Below are positions 18,301 through 25,443 of a stretch of DNA of 64,000 nt, one piece after another. Source of the stretch: Pseudohongiella spirulinae. Lineage in GTDB: Bacteria > Pseudomonadota > Gammaproteobacteria > Pseudomonadales > Pseudohongiellaceae. The stretch lies in contig NZ_CP013189.1 in assembly GCF_001444425.1 (NCBI RefSeq), forward strand, positions 1,860,001 through 1,924,000. Direction: 5' to 3'. Every line of letters begins with the position of its first letter. Positions within the stretch are counted from its first letter, which is position 1. Position numbers and translations under genes: made by a program. The notes under the pieces were generated by a model. The model searched no databases and had not been told where the DNA came from. It saw only the letters and a list, made by a program, of their open reading frames with translations.

Positions 18301-18411
18301 CCTGACGCGACCTACCTGAACACACCGGTCAGCGCACGGGGTCGGTTCGTGTATATGGGACTGTCAGCGAACTTCGCGAACATCAGAGACATCGCCAATC
18401 CGTTCCGATGA
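15313..18411 (+). CDS. TonB-dependent outer-membrane receptor, first gene of the TTQ operon
   Basis: A receptor of about 1030 residues that would import a large or scarce ligand across the outer membrane using TonB. It has a signal peptide ending in AVSAQQ, a TonB box (LEEVVVTGSRI, near 43-53), a plug domain (NMRNLGTNRTLVMVNGRRH) and a long beta-barrel ending in phenylalanine-arginine (ANPFR). The ATG at 15313 is preceded by GAGGA; another ATG is at 15298. The stop overlaps the next start (ATGA), tying it to the sulfotransferase and mau-like genes. The ligand is unknown; linkage suggests an amine-bearing compound. Confidence 0.92.
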   Translation: MPTHHNASKHPFRLNMLSAAISAAIFPISGAVSAQQSADMPTLEEVVVTGSRITRFEGDYVAPVLSLGTEQMQAAGTVNVEDFVSEVGALVGSTGSFESASGSNGTRTGINALNMRNLGTNRTLVMVNGRRHVSSIATGEPLVDTNTIPTALIERIDILTGAASAVYGADAVSGAVNFVLKDDFEGFDMRTQAGISGEGDAEQFFASFVWGSNFADGRGNVTASYEFRGQESLQIFERDYGLTGRQYIVNNPAEYRQADDPNVPDRIVAGDRRYIFTAPDGRYDILGFNTATGAPLAFGDIKLNARGQPFDAGRPVSGATSLGGDGTPTAFFTSQFLPESDVHAINLNSRYDLSNSATAFTELKYVTTDTVNPRSSSFTSVLELSMENPFIPDSFDTALAGIQDPVVNLARDDLELRPFNDITRDTFRVVAGVRGDMTDWLNYEVSLNYGQTDVTSRLTNIRREDRYFAALDAVTDPATGQPTCRSNLDPSAVPAVDNIVSSYNTAVWGDPANSSFTPGPNSGCAPFNPFFDGTSGYFTPGALDPSNPNAAAIAFMTGGGVPLVDNGEITQKVANAFIAGSSSGFGLELPAGPIDFVLGGEYREEEVSNNVDPIRSNPNGLTPLNFERSSASSFDVAEVFTELSAPVFEDLGPFMQALRLDGAYRFSDYSTIGQTSAFSIGANWTLNDSVILRGSFGRAVRSPNLNELFSPDNEGSFRPDDPCEQANLGSQSANTIANCAADLSRLGLDPNTFVSASPVGRPGVIGGNPSLQEETSDTNTFGFVLTPTFMPGLVATVDVWEIEMDQGILYPNSTEIVERCYDAPSMDNAFCSLFTRATDGIVGVIIDVEQRPVNVSQLNTSGVDFSVSYQTDLGFDRGTLMLGFNGSYLNDLLVQPTVAPRQIDQAGMVTTLLGQQAPELVANFSANWQRGPLSVNYRLHHQSELDIYTEEQLERQPDISDYLNTKNLFVHDIQAEYAFNEGLKAYLGANNVGDRKPDATYLNTPVSARGRFVYMGLSANFANIRDIANPFR

Positions 18412-19949
18412 AGGTCGCCATGAAGCAGTACCCGAGGCAATTCAGTCAGCAACAACTCAGAGGGGCGGCCACGACGGCCGCCCGTCTGCGTGACTGGCCC
18501 GAACTGGCGCGCATCGCAGACAACTGGGCCGCGATTGATCCGTCGTGTGTCGAAGCATGGCAGCACTTGTCACGCGCCTGGTTTGAACAGTCCTGCTTTG
18601 CTGAAGCAATCACTGCCTTTAATCAGGTTCTGCAACTGGAGCCGGACAATCACTCTCACCACATCAGCACCGCCCGACTGGCCATGGCCGCCCAGGACTA
18701 CGCGCTCGCCAGACATCACCTGTCGATTGCCGAATCCGCCCAACCGCAGTCCGGCGAAGTCTGCTACGCGCTAAGCCGGCTTCACTACCTGACTGGTGAA
18801 CTGGAACTGTCCGAACATTACTGCCTGCAAACCATCAAAACCAGACCGGATTTCCCGCCTGCCTACGTCAATCTTGGCATGTTGCGCGAAGGCAATCTGG
18901 AGGATGATCACGTGCAGACCATCATCCGACTGTTTAACGACACTCGCGTCCACCCTGAATACCGTACCATGCTGGGTTTCACCCTGGGTGATGCACTCGA
19001 CAGACGCGAACAGACCCAGGCGGCCTTTGATGCCTGGCAACAGGCCAACGAAGTCAATCGGGCCATTTCCGAGCAGGAAGGGTTCAAATATCAACCGGAG
19101 CAACAGGAAACCGAACTGCAATTGCTGAAAGAGATTTTCGCCACGCCCATCACATCGGACTGGCTGGCAGAACGCAACCCAGACCGGGCGCTGCCAATCT
19201 TCGTGCTGGGCATGCCACGTTCAGGCAGCACCCTGGTTGAATCCGTACTGGCCTCACACAGCGATGTCAGCGGTGGCGGGGAACTGCCTGGATTGCAGAT
19301 CATCTATGAAGAAATCATGCAAACGGCCCGGCAACAGGGAACGGCGGTCGCCAGACACCTGATCAGTACCCGTGCCGGCGCCTGGCGTGAACAATACCTG
19401 CACGCTCTGCCTGATGGCCAGTCCGCACGCTGGGTGGTCGATAAACAGCCACTGAATTTCCGCCTGATAGGCCTTATCAGAATCCTGTTTCCGGAATCTC
19501 CGGTGATTTATACCCAGCGTGACGCTGTCGAAACGGGATTCTCCATCTGGCGGCACAAATTCGCTAAAAACTGGCCCTGTGCGCATCGCCTGCCCGACAT
19601 CGGACACTTTCTGGCGTTGCACGCCGCCACCATGGACATGTGGCAGCAGCAATCAGAACAGTTGATTCATATCGTGAAACACGAAGACATGGTTCAACAA
19701 CCTGAAACTGTTATCAAAAATCTCCTGAAGCACTGCTCGCTGCAAGAACAGAGCGATTGCTTTTCACCACACAAATCTAAACGTGCAGTGGCCACTTTCA
19801 GCGCCGTTCAGGTAAAAAAACCGATATCAGCGAAATATCTTGACCGATCATCCCGTTACGCGAACAATCTGGTTGAGCTTAACCAGGCTTTGCGTGACGT
19901 TCCAACTCAACACAGTCATTTCAACAAGCAAAAATGGGGTATCAAATGA
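18408..19949 (+). CDS. TPR-containing sulfotransferase
   Basis: A 513-residue two-part protein. Residues 1-230 carry tetratricopeptide-like helix pairs (AEAITAFNQVLQLEPDN), and residues 262-500 a PAPS-dependent sulfotransferase domain with the 5'-phosphosulfate loop GMPRSGSTLVES at 268 and a DKQPLNFR region. There is no signal peptide, so it acts in the cytoplasm. It overlaps both neighbours by 4 nt, TonB receptor before and mauB-like gene after. This places sulfate transfer in the same transcript as amine oxidation, an unusual pairing. The acceptor may be a tyrosine or a small molecule. Confidence 0.88.
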   Translation: MKVAMKQYPRQFSQQQLRGAATTAARLRDWPELARIADNWAAIDPSCVEAWQHLSRAWFEQSCFAEAITAFNQVLQLEPDNHSHHISTARLAMAAQDYALARHHLSIAESAQPQSGEVCYALSRLHYLTGELELSEHYCLQTIKTRPDFPPAYVNLGMLREGNLEDDHVQTIIRLFNDTRVHPEYRTMLGFTLGDALDRREQTQAAFDAWQQANEVNRAISEQEGFKYQPEQQETELQLLKEIFATPITSDWLAERNPDRALPIFVLGMPRSGSTLVESVLASHSDVSGGGELPGLQIIYEEIMQTARQQGTAVARHLISTRAGAWREQYLHALPDGQSARWVVDKQPLNFRLIGLIRILFPESPVIYTQRDAVETGFSIWRHKFAKNWPCAHRLPDIGHFLALHAATMDMWQQQSEQLIHIVKHEDMVQQPETVIKNLLKHCSLQEQSDCFSPHKSKRAVATFSAVQVKKPISAKYLDRSSRYANNLVELNQALRDVPTQHSHFNKQKWGIK

Positions 19950-21091
19950 AGAAAAAAATACTTGCTGTGATGGCGTCACTGGCTCTCAGTGGGGCCGCGA
20001 ACGCGCAGTGGGACAGCGTCGTTGGTGACGTCGGCATTCTGGAGGAAATTGACCATCACTGGGTTACCGCCAACCGCGGCAACACCATTTACATGGTCAA
20101 TACCGAAACCGGAAAAGTGGGCGCTTCACTGGCGGTATCCAATTTTACCCCGGCAATCGCCCCGCATATGGAAGAAGGACGCATCTACACCTACGGCAGC
20201 TACTATAGCCGTGGCCTGTATGGTGATCGCACAGACCTGTTTATGGTCTACGATGCGCAAACTGCCAGCCCAATTGCCGAACTGGAATTACCACAGATGC
20301 CCGCCGGCATCGGTCACCCCGGCATGATGGGGTTGATCAACCAGAAGTATGTGGGACTGTGGAACATTTCCCCGGCTACCTCAGTGAGCATCGTTGATGT
20401 GGAAAACATGCGCTTTGTCGGTGAGGTGTCAATGCCGAGCTGCTCAGGCATCTATCCGGAGGGCCAGGGCTGGATCTCCATCTGCGGTGACGGCACAGCG
20501 CTCTATATTGAACTGAACAACACCGGACAGGTGGCGCGCCGCATTCAGAGCCGCGCTTTCTTTGATGTCTTCGACGACTTCGTCTGGGATTACTCGGTGC
20601 CTGCCGCCGATGGCTGGATGTTCATGTCCGTTGACGGTTTTTTGCGCAAAGTGACTCTGAATGGCGACACGTTAAACGTATCAGAACCTTTTGACATCAA
20701 CCCGGATACTAACGGCATGGTCGATGTTAACGGTGTCGCCTTTCCTAATGACGATCACTGGCGCATTGTCGGCAGTCAGCCCTTCGCCTGGCACGACAGC
20801 GAAGCGTTGCTGGCCACTGTGATGCGCGATGGCGGTGGTCGCGAGTATTTCGATAAATACGGCACCGAAATCTGGGTCTACAACATGCGCACCGGCAACC
20901 GCGGCGTTCGCATCAAGCTGGATGATGGCGTCACCGCACGCGGTGTCCTGCTGACTCCCGGCCCTGACCCCATGCTGGTCATCAACACCAGCGAAGGAAT
21001 GGAGATTCGCGAGCCCCGCACCGGCGTGCTGAAGCACACCCTGCCTAACGCCAGCGGCACCATCCAGGCACTGTATGAGGGGATGCGCTAA
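19946..21091 (+). CDS. mauB: TTQ amine dehydrogenase, large (beta-propeller) subunit
   Basis: A 381-residue exported protein (signal MKKKILAVMASLALSGAANA) with the repeated blade pattern of the methylamine/aromatic amine dehydrogenase heavy chain, for example NTIYMVNTETGKVGASLAVS, PHMEEGRIYTYGSYYSRGLY and GTEIWVYNMRTGNRGVRI. The heavy chain shields the TTQ light chain and shapes the amine channel in the periplasm. The ATG at 19946 overlaps the sulfotransferase stop (ATGA); TGGGG lies just upstream. The following mauE-, mauD- and mauA-like genes confirm the call. Whether the substrate is methylamine cannot be told. Confidence 0.88.
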   Translation: MKKKILAVMASLALSGAANAQWDSVVGDVGILEEIDHHWVTANRGNTIYMVNTETGKVGASLAVSNFTPAIAPHMEEGRIYTYGSYYSRGLYGDRTDLFMVYDAQTASPIAELELPQMPAGIGHPGMMGLINQKYVGLWNISPATSVSIVDVENMRFVGEVSMPSCSGIYPEGQGWISICGDGTALYIELNNTGQVARRIQSRAFFDVFDDFVWDYSVPAADGWMFMSVDGFLRKVTLNGDTLNVSEPFDINPDTNGMVDVNGVAFPNDDHWRIVGSQPFAWHDSEALLATVMRDGGGREYFDKYGTEIWVYNMRTGNRGVRIKLDDGVTARGVLLTPGPDPMLVINTSEGMEIREPRTGVLKHTLPNASGTIQALYEGMR

Positions 21092-21615
21092 TGATTGATC
21101 CCCTGATCACCATTGTGATTGCCACCTCGCTGGCCATCCTGTTTCTGCTGGCAGCCCGGCACAAGCTCAGCGCTCCGCTGCGCTTTAAAGCCCAACTGTC
21201 TGCCTATCAACTGGTACCCGACAATCTGCTGTCGCCGGTGACACGGGTACTACCCTGGATCGAAATCGTGATTGCCCTGAGCATGCTGTTTGCCGTGTCA
21301 CGACCCTTTGGCGGCATCGCCGCGGCGCTGCTGTTAAGCGCCTATGCGGTGGCCATGGCCATCAATCTGCGTCGTGGACGATCGGCTATCGACTGTGGCT
21401 GCGGTGATACACCGCAACCGCTGTCCTCCTGGCTGGTGCTGCGCAACCTGATACTGGCATTTGGCGCTTTGCTAATGCTGGTTCCGGTTGCCACACGCTC
21501 ATTGAACATGCTCGACATGTTATTTGCTCTGCTGTTTGTTGTGCTGTGTTCGCTCAGCTACACGATGATGGAGCACCTTTCCCGCAATCACAACTTGTTA
21601 ACCCATAAGGAGTAA
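21091..21615 (+). CDS. mauE: MauE-like membrane protein
   Basis: A 174-residue integral membrane protein with four to five hydrophobic segments and the cysteine motif DCGCGD (Cys102, Cys104) between helices. MauE is needed for stable light-chain production and is thought to help form its disulfides, relaying electrons to or from MauD. The start shares a base with the mauB stop (TAATG), and mauD follows after 5 nt. The Cys motif and gene order make this a confident assignment within the DoxX/MauE group. Confidence 0.88.
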   Translation: MIDPLITIVIATSLAILFLLAARHKLSAPLRFKAQLSAYQLVPDNLLSPVTRVLPWIEIVIALSMLFAVSRPFGGIAAALLLSAYAVAMAINLRRGRSAIDCGCGDTPQPLSSWLVLRNLILAFGALLMLVPVATRSLNMLDMLFALLFVVLCSLSYTMMEHLSRNHNLLTHKE

Positions 21616-21620
21616 GAGCC

Positions 21621-22241
21621 ATGAGTAACGCATTGGCTGCAGTATTAGTTTTATTGACCCTGGTTGTTCTGGTTCTGGTATTCGCTGTGATTGCGCTGGC
21701 CCGACAGATCGGCATTCTGCATACCCGCCTGGCTCCGGCCGGCGCCCTGATGACCACATCCGGCCCCAAGCTGGGTGAAAAAATCTCCAACATGTCCATT
21801 CCGGATATTCACGGCAAGCCCGTTGAGATTGGTGCGACTGGTGGCAACGCACTGGCTGGCAAAGCCCAGCTGCTGTTGTTTGTTTCACCCAGCTGCCCCA
21901 TCTGTAAAGAGCTGGTGCCAACCGCCAAGAGCATGGCCCGCAGTGAGAACGTCTCACTGATTTTTGGCAGCGACGGTGGCCAGGCCGATCAGCATCTTGC
22001 CTACATCGACAAGATGGATCTGAAAAAATACCCCTATATCGTCTCTCTGGAACTGGGCATGCGCTTTGAAGTCGCCAAGTTGCCCTATGCCGTACTGATC
22101 GACGATCAGGGCGTGCTGCGCTCCAAAGGGCTGGTCAACAGCCGCGAACATCTGGAGTCACTGGTGCACGCCATGCAGAGCGGGTACGAGTCAATTCAGG
22201 ATTACATGGTTAAAAACGGTCATCTGGAGGAGCAGGCGTAA
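21621..22241 (+). CDS. mauD: MauD-like membrane-anchored thioredoxin
   Basis: A 206-residue protein with one N-terminal membrane helix (AVLVLLTLVVLVLVFAVIAL) and a periplasmic thioredoxin-fold domain with the redox motif Cys92-Pro-Ile-Cys95 (FVSPSCPICKEL). The cis-proline region KLPYAVLIDDQG is present. MauD is thought to make or reshuffle the many disulfides of the TTQ light chain. It overlaps the mauA start by one base (TAATG). GGAG precedes the ATG. Confidence 0.9.
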   Translation: MSNALAAVLVLLTLVVLVLVFAVIALARQIGILHTRLAPAGALMTTSGPKLGEKISNMSIPDIHGKPVEIGATGGNALAGKAQLLLFVSPSCPICKELVPTAKSMARSENVSLIFGSDGGQADQHLAYIDKMDLKKYPYIVSLELGMRFEVAKLPYAVLIDDQGVLRSKGLVNSREHLESLVHAMQSGYESIQDYMVKNGHLEEQA

Positions 22242-22846
22242 TGAGCAACCGTCAGGAATTAATTTCACAACTGTTCAAGGATCTGGATTCGGTCACCACT
22301 GGTGCCATCCGCTTCCTCGCGGCGCGGACTTCGCGGCGCTCCTTCCTGGGCCGTTTTGGCGTGTTCATGGCCGGCATGGGTGCTATTCCCCTGCTGCCCA
22401 TGGCGCGCGCGTCGGCCCAGACATCGTCGCCCACCCCCTTCCCGCCGCCCACAGATCTGCCAGAGGTCAATGGCGTCGCGGATATCGAAGAGATGGGTGA
22501 CATCAATTCATGTGAGTACTGGCGCTATTGTGCGATGAGCGGCTCGCTGTGTTCCTGCTGTGGTGGCACCATGACCACCTGTCCGCCGGGATCGGAAACC
22601 GCCACGGTGGCCTGGGTTGGCTCCTGCTTTAACCCTACCGACGGCAGAAACTACCTGATCTCCTACAACGACTGCTGTGGCAAAGGCAGTTGTGGTTGCG
22701 GATGTTCGCGTTCAGAGGGCGACCGGCCGGTGTACTTCCCGTCCAAGTCCAATGCCATTCTGTGGTGTTTCGGTGCCAACAGCCACGCGTATCACTGCAC
22801 ACTGGCTCTGGTGATTGGTCATGGCGATAATAACGTTCTTCGCTGA
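22241..22846 (+). CDS. mauA: TTQ amine dehydrogenase small subunit (quinone-bearing chain)
   Basis: A 201-residue light chain. A twin-arginine signal (SRRSFLG, 31-37) suggests folded export. The mature part is cysteine-rich (14 Cys) and closely follows methylamine dehydrogenase: CEYWRYCAMSGSLCSCCGG, FNPTDGRNYLISYNDCC and LWCFGANSHAYHC. The two tryptophans that should form TTQ are Trp125 (VAWVGSC) and Trp175 (ILWCFG), 50 residues apart. Asp144 matches the catalytic Asp76 of Paracoccus. The position of Asp32, however, is Ser100 (CAMSGS instead of CAIDGF), which is unusual. It overlaps the MauG-like gene by 26 nt. Confidence 0.92.
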   Translation: MSNRQELISQLFKDLDSVTTGAIRFLAARTSRRSFLGRFGVFMAGMGAIPLLPMARASAQTSSPTPFPPPTDLPEVNGVADIEEMGDINSCEYWRYCAMSGSLCSCCGGTMTTCPPGSETATVAWVGSCFNPTDGRNYLISYNDCCGKGSCGCGCSRSEGDRPVYFPSKSNAILWCFGANSHAYHCTLALVIGHGDNNVLR

Positions 22847-24494
22847 TCTGCGAACCGGCCTGGCCGGTCTGACACTCGCTTTCGCTGCGGCGACGGCGAG
22901 TGCCTCACCGGAGCCTTCCTCGCCCCAGTACAACTATTTGCTGCACTGCGGCGGTTGTCACATTGAGGATGGCTCCGGGATGACCGGTGTCGTGCCCGAT
23001 CTGAATGAGCACATGGGATTCTTTGCCAGTTTCCCGGAAGGACGTGCCTATCTGATCAGGGTGCCAGGTTCCGCACACTCACCACTGCGCGATGAGCAGT
23101 TGGCTGAGGTGTTAAACTGGATGCTGGAAACATTTGCTGCTGGTGATTCGCCACAGCCCTATACGGCCGAGGAAATCACGGCCAACCGGCGTATTCCGAT
23201 GTACGATGCGCCCGGCACGCGCAAGGAGCTGCTGCAGCTGCTTGACGATGCCCAGGCATCGGTATCCGCTGAGCCTGCCGGGGGACTGTCCCCCGAAGCA
23301 GGCCAGTTGCCTGCGATTGACACACCGTCACCGGTTCCGACCGCGGCGGTGTCAGCGTCTTCTGCCAGCCCTGCCGCGCCCCTTAGCGCGGCGCAGCTGG
23401 AAGCCTTTGGCATGGCCCTGTTTTTTGATACCTCTTTGTCACGTCACAATAATCAGTCCTGTGCCAGTTGCCATGATCCGGCACGGGCTTTTTCTGATGC
23501 CAGGCCCGCCGCCATGATGGCCGGCGCCTCGATTGGCTCAGACAATCTGAGCATCGGTCAACGCAATGCACCGGCTCTGACCTATATTGGTTTCACACCA
23601 GATTTATCGCTTAACGATTCACACAGTATTGTTTCCGGCAGTCTGTTGACCAGAGCTGTTGAGCCAGCACCAGCCGATTCGGTGCGTGGCGGATTTTTCT
23701 GGGATGGCCGCGAGCCGACCCTGGAAGCGCAGGTATTGACGCCGTTTATCAATCAGAAAGAAATGGCGCTGACAGACCTGCAGGAGCTGGTCGCACGCGT
23801 CGGCAACAGTGCCCACTACCAGAATTATCTGCGTGATGCGCGCGCCCCTGAACAGGTGCTGACGCGCGTCGCCAATGCATTAGCCGCCTATCTGCGAAGC
23901 GATGCCCTGAATTCATTTGACTCGCGCTACGATCGTTATCTGCGCGGCGAGTACACCCCTACCCGTGAAGAGATGATCGGCATGGGACTGTTTTTTGCGC
24001 CAGGCTTTACAAGCTGTGCCACCTGTCACCAGTCAGAAGCAAGTGGTTATGCCGAACGTGAGTTATTCACCAACCACCGCTATGAGAATATTGGTTCACC
24101 ACTTAATACCGTGTTGCTGAGCCGCAATGGCCTGGGTGCCGATTATCGGGACACCGGGCTGGCCGCCAATCCGACAGTTGCTAAGGCCTTTGCAGCCGAT
24201 GAGCTGGCCGGTCGTATCAAGGTGCCCAGTCTACGCAATGTCGCCGTCACCGGGCCTTATATGCACAACGGCGTGTTTACTGAGCTATCGACGTTGATGG
24301 CCTTTTATAACCATTTCAATGAAACCGGCCACGGTGGGCGCATCAACCCGGAAACCGGCGAGCCCTGGGCGGCTGCCAATGTGCCTGACAGCATTGTTCG
24401 GCAGAAGCTGGAGAGTGGGTTCCCGCTGAATCCGCGGCAAATCAAGGCGCTGACGGCATTTCTGCATATGCTGACGGATGCGCGTTATGAGTGA
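22821..24494 (+). CDS. Cytochrome c domain fused to MauG-like di-haem enzyme
   Basis: A 557-residue exported protein with three haem c sites. Residues 25-125 form a small cytochrome domain (CGGCH at 43-47); a Pro/Ser/Ala-rich linker follows (about 145-190); the rest is a di-haem cytochrome c peroxidase/MauG domain with CASCH at 214-218 and CATCH at 399-403 and the VPSLRNVAVTGPYMHNGVF block. MauG completes TTQ by oxidising the light-chain precursor, and its place directly after mauA supports that role. The extra cytochrome could act as the electron acceptor or donor. No mauF or separate amicyanin gene is present. The start ATG at 22821 has a weak ribosome site, consistent with coupling. Confidence 0.87.
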   Translation: MAIITFFADLRTGLAGLTLAFAAATASASPEPSSPQYNYLLHCGGCHIEDGSGMTGVVPDLNEHMGFFASFPEGRAYLIRVPGSAHSPLRDEQLAEVLNWMLETFAAGDSPQPYTAEEITANRRIPMYDAPGTRKELLQLLDDAQASVSAEPAGGLSPEAGQLPAIDTPSPVPTAAVSASSASPAAPLSAAQLEAFGMALFFDTSLSRHNNQSCASCHDPARAFSDARPAAMMAGASIGSDNLSIGQRNAPALTYIGFTPDLSLNDSHSIVSGSLLTRAVEPAPADSVRGGFFWDGREPTLEAQVLTPFINQKEMALTDLQELVARVGNSAHYQNYLRDARAPEQVLTRVANALAAYLRSDALNSFDSRYDRYLRGEYTPTREEMIGMGLFFAPGFTSCATCHQSEASGYAERELFTNHRYENIGSPLNTVLLSRNGLGADYRDTGLAANPTVAKAFAADELAGRIKVPSLRNVAVTGPYMHNGVFTELSTLMAFYNHFNETGHGGRINPETGEPWAAANVPDSIVRQKLESGFPLNPRQIKALTAFLHMLTDARYE

Positions 24495-24510
24495 GGCTGG
24501 GGGCTGGTGG

Positions 24511-24642
24511 TGACGCGGGGGACGGTGGTAGTGACGCGGGGGACGGTGGTAGTGCGCTGGGGACGGAGGCGGTCTACGTCCCCACGCTTGGGGACGTAGA
24601 CCGCCTCCGTCCCCAGCGCACTACCACCGTCCCCCGCGTCAC
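24511..24642. repeat. 54-bp perfect inverted repeat with tandem REP-like flanks
   Basis: Arms 24531-24584 and 24589-24642 are exact reverse complements around a 4-nt loop (CGCT). Each arm has one full REP unit plus a GTGACGCGGGGGACGGTGG block. A 21-nt direct repeat (24511-24531 and 24532-24552) lies on the left side. Placed 16 nt after the MauG-like stop, it is a candidate terminator of the TTQ operon. The rest of 24643-24775 holds only the dyad at 24731. Confidence 0.92.
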
Positions 24643-24730
24643 CACCCGTCACCAGCGCCTCACTTCAGCAATTTTGTTCATCTTCATCTATAACAAAGAA
24701 AACCAGTATTGCTGAGAACGCGTAATTTGC

Positions 24731-24747
24731 GTACACTTCCCGTGTAC
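24731..24747. promoter_or_regulatory. Dyad operator candidate upstream of the antitoxin
   Basis: GTACAC-ttccc-GTGTAC, a perfect 6-bp dyad 28 nt upstream of the antitoxin start. The location and symmetry fit a self-repression site for a Phd/YefM-type antitoxin. Inferred only. Confidence 0.5.
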
Positions 24748-24775
24748 ACAATTTAAGTCCTCAGTGAGAATCAAG

Positions 24776-25012
24776 GTGCAGAAAATTAACGTTCGAGAAA
24801 CACGCGAGAGACTGTCAGCCCTGCTGGACGCAGTAGAAGCCGGTGAGGAAATCATTATTCTTCGCCACGGAAAACCTGTGGCCAGATTGACCACTCCTCA
24901 GTCAGACAATGTCTGTTTTCCGGACCGGACTGCGCTGCGCGCATCTTTACCGGCAGCCACAGTGGATGCCACGACACTAATCAGAACTCTCAGGGACGAA
25001 GAACGCTACTGA
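24776..25012 (+). CDS. Phd/YefM-type antitoxin
   Basis: A 78-residue antitoxin with the typical opening VQKINVRETRERLSALLDAV and the conserved AGEEIIILRHGKPVARL strand, which binds DNA as a dimer; the C-terminal tail (TTLIRTLRDEERY) would wrap the toxin. Two GTG starts are possible, 24764 and 24776; I prefer the second because family members begin there. The stop shares a base with the toxin ATG (TGATG). Confidence 0.87.
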   Translation: MQKINVRETRERLSALLDAVEAGEEIIILRHGKPVARLTTPQSDNVCFPDRTALRASLPAATVDATTLIRTLRDEERY

Positions 25013-25434
25013 TGTTCTATTTTGACACCAGCGCCCTGCTGCCCTACTACAGGCAGGAAGCGGCCAGCGAACGGGTGCAGGCGCTGCTGATGTCTCAGCA
25101 GCAGCCCGTCCTGATCAGCCACCTGACACAGGTCGAAGTTGCCAGTGCACTGTCGCGCTGGATACGCATGGGCGAACTGACCGAATCGCAAGCCAATCGA
25201 ATTGAATCAACGTTCAGTGATGATATCAGGCAAAAACGCTTTGTCAGGACGTCGATAGAGGCGGCCGACTACGAGCGTGCGACTCACTGGATAAGCATGT
25301 ATAACACACGGCTGCGAACATTGGACGCTCTGCACCTGGCTTGCGCGGAGCGAAACCGGGCATGTCTGATAAGCCAGGATAAAGCGCTAGTTAAAGCCGC
25401 ATTGTTTTTGGGGCTTGAGGCAAGAATAGCGTAA
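25012..25434 (+). CDS. PIN-domain (VapC-type) toxin
   Basis: A 140-residue PIN ribonuclease. Acidic active-site residues are visible in YFDTSALL (Asp5), THLTQVEVASAL-like region (Glu near 42) and RTLDALHLACAE (Asp near 104). VapC toxins cleave tRNA or rRNA to halt translation. It is coupled to the upstream Phd-type antitoxin, giving a complete module. The target RNA cannot be told. Confidence 0.9.
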   Translation: MFYFDTSALLPYYRQEAASERVQALLMSQQQPVLISHLTQVEVASALSRWIRMGELTESQANRIESTFSDDIRQKRFVRTSIEAADYERATHWISMYNTRLRTLDALHLACAERNRACLISQDKALVKAALFLGLEARIA

Positions 25435-25443
25435 AGTGGGAAC

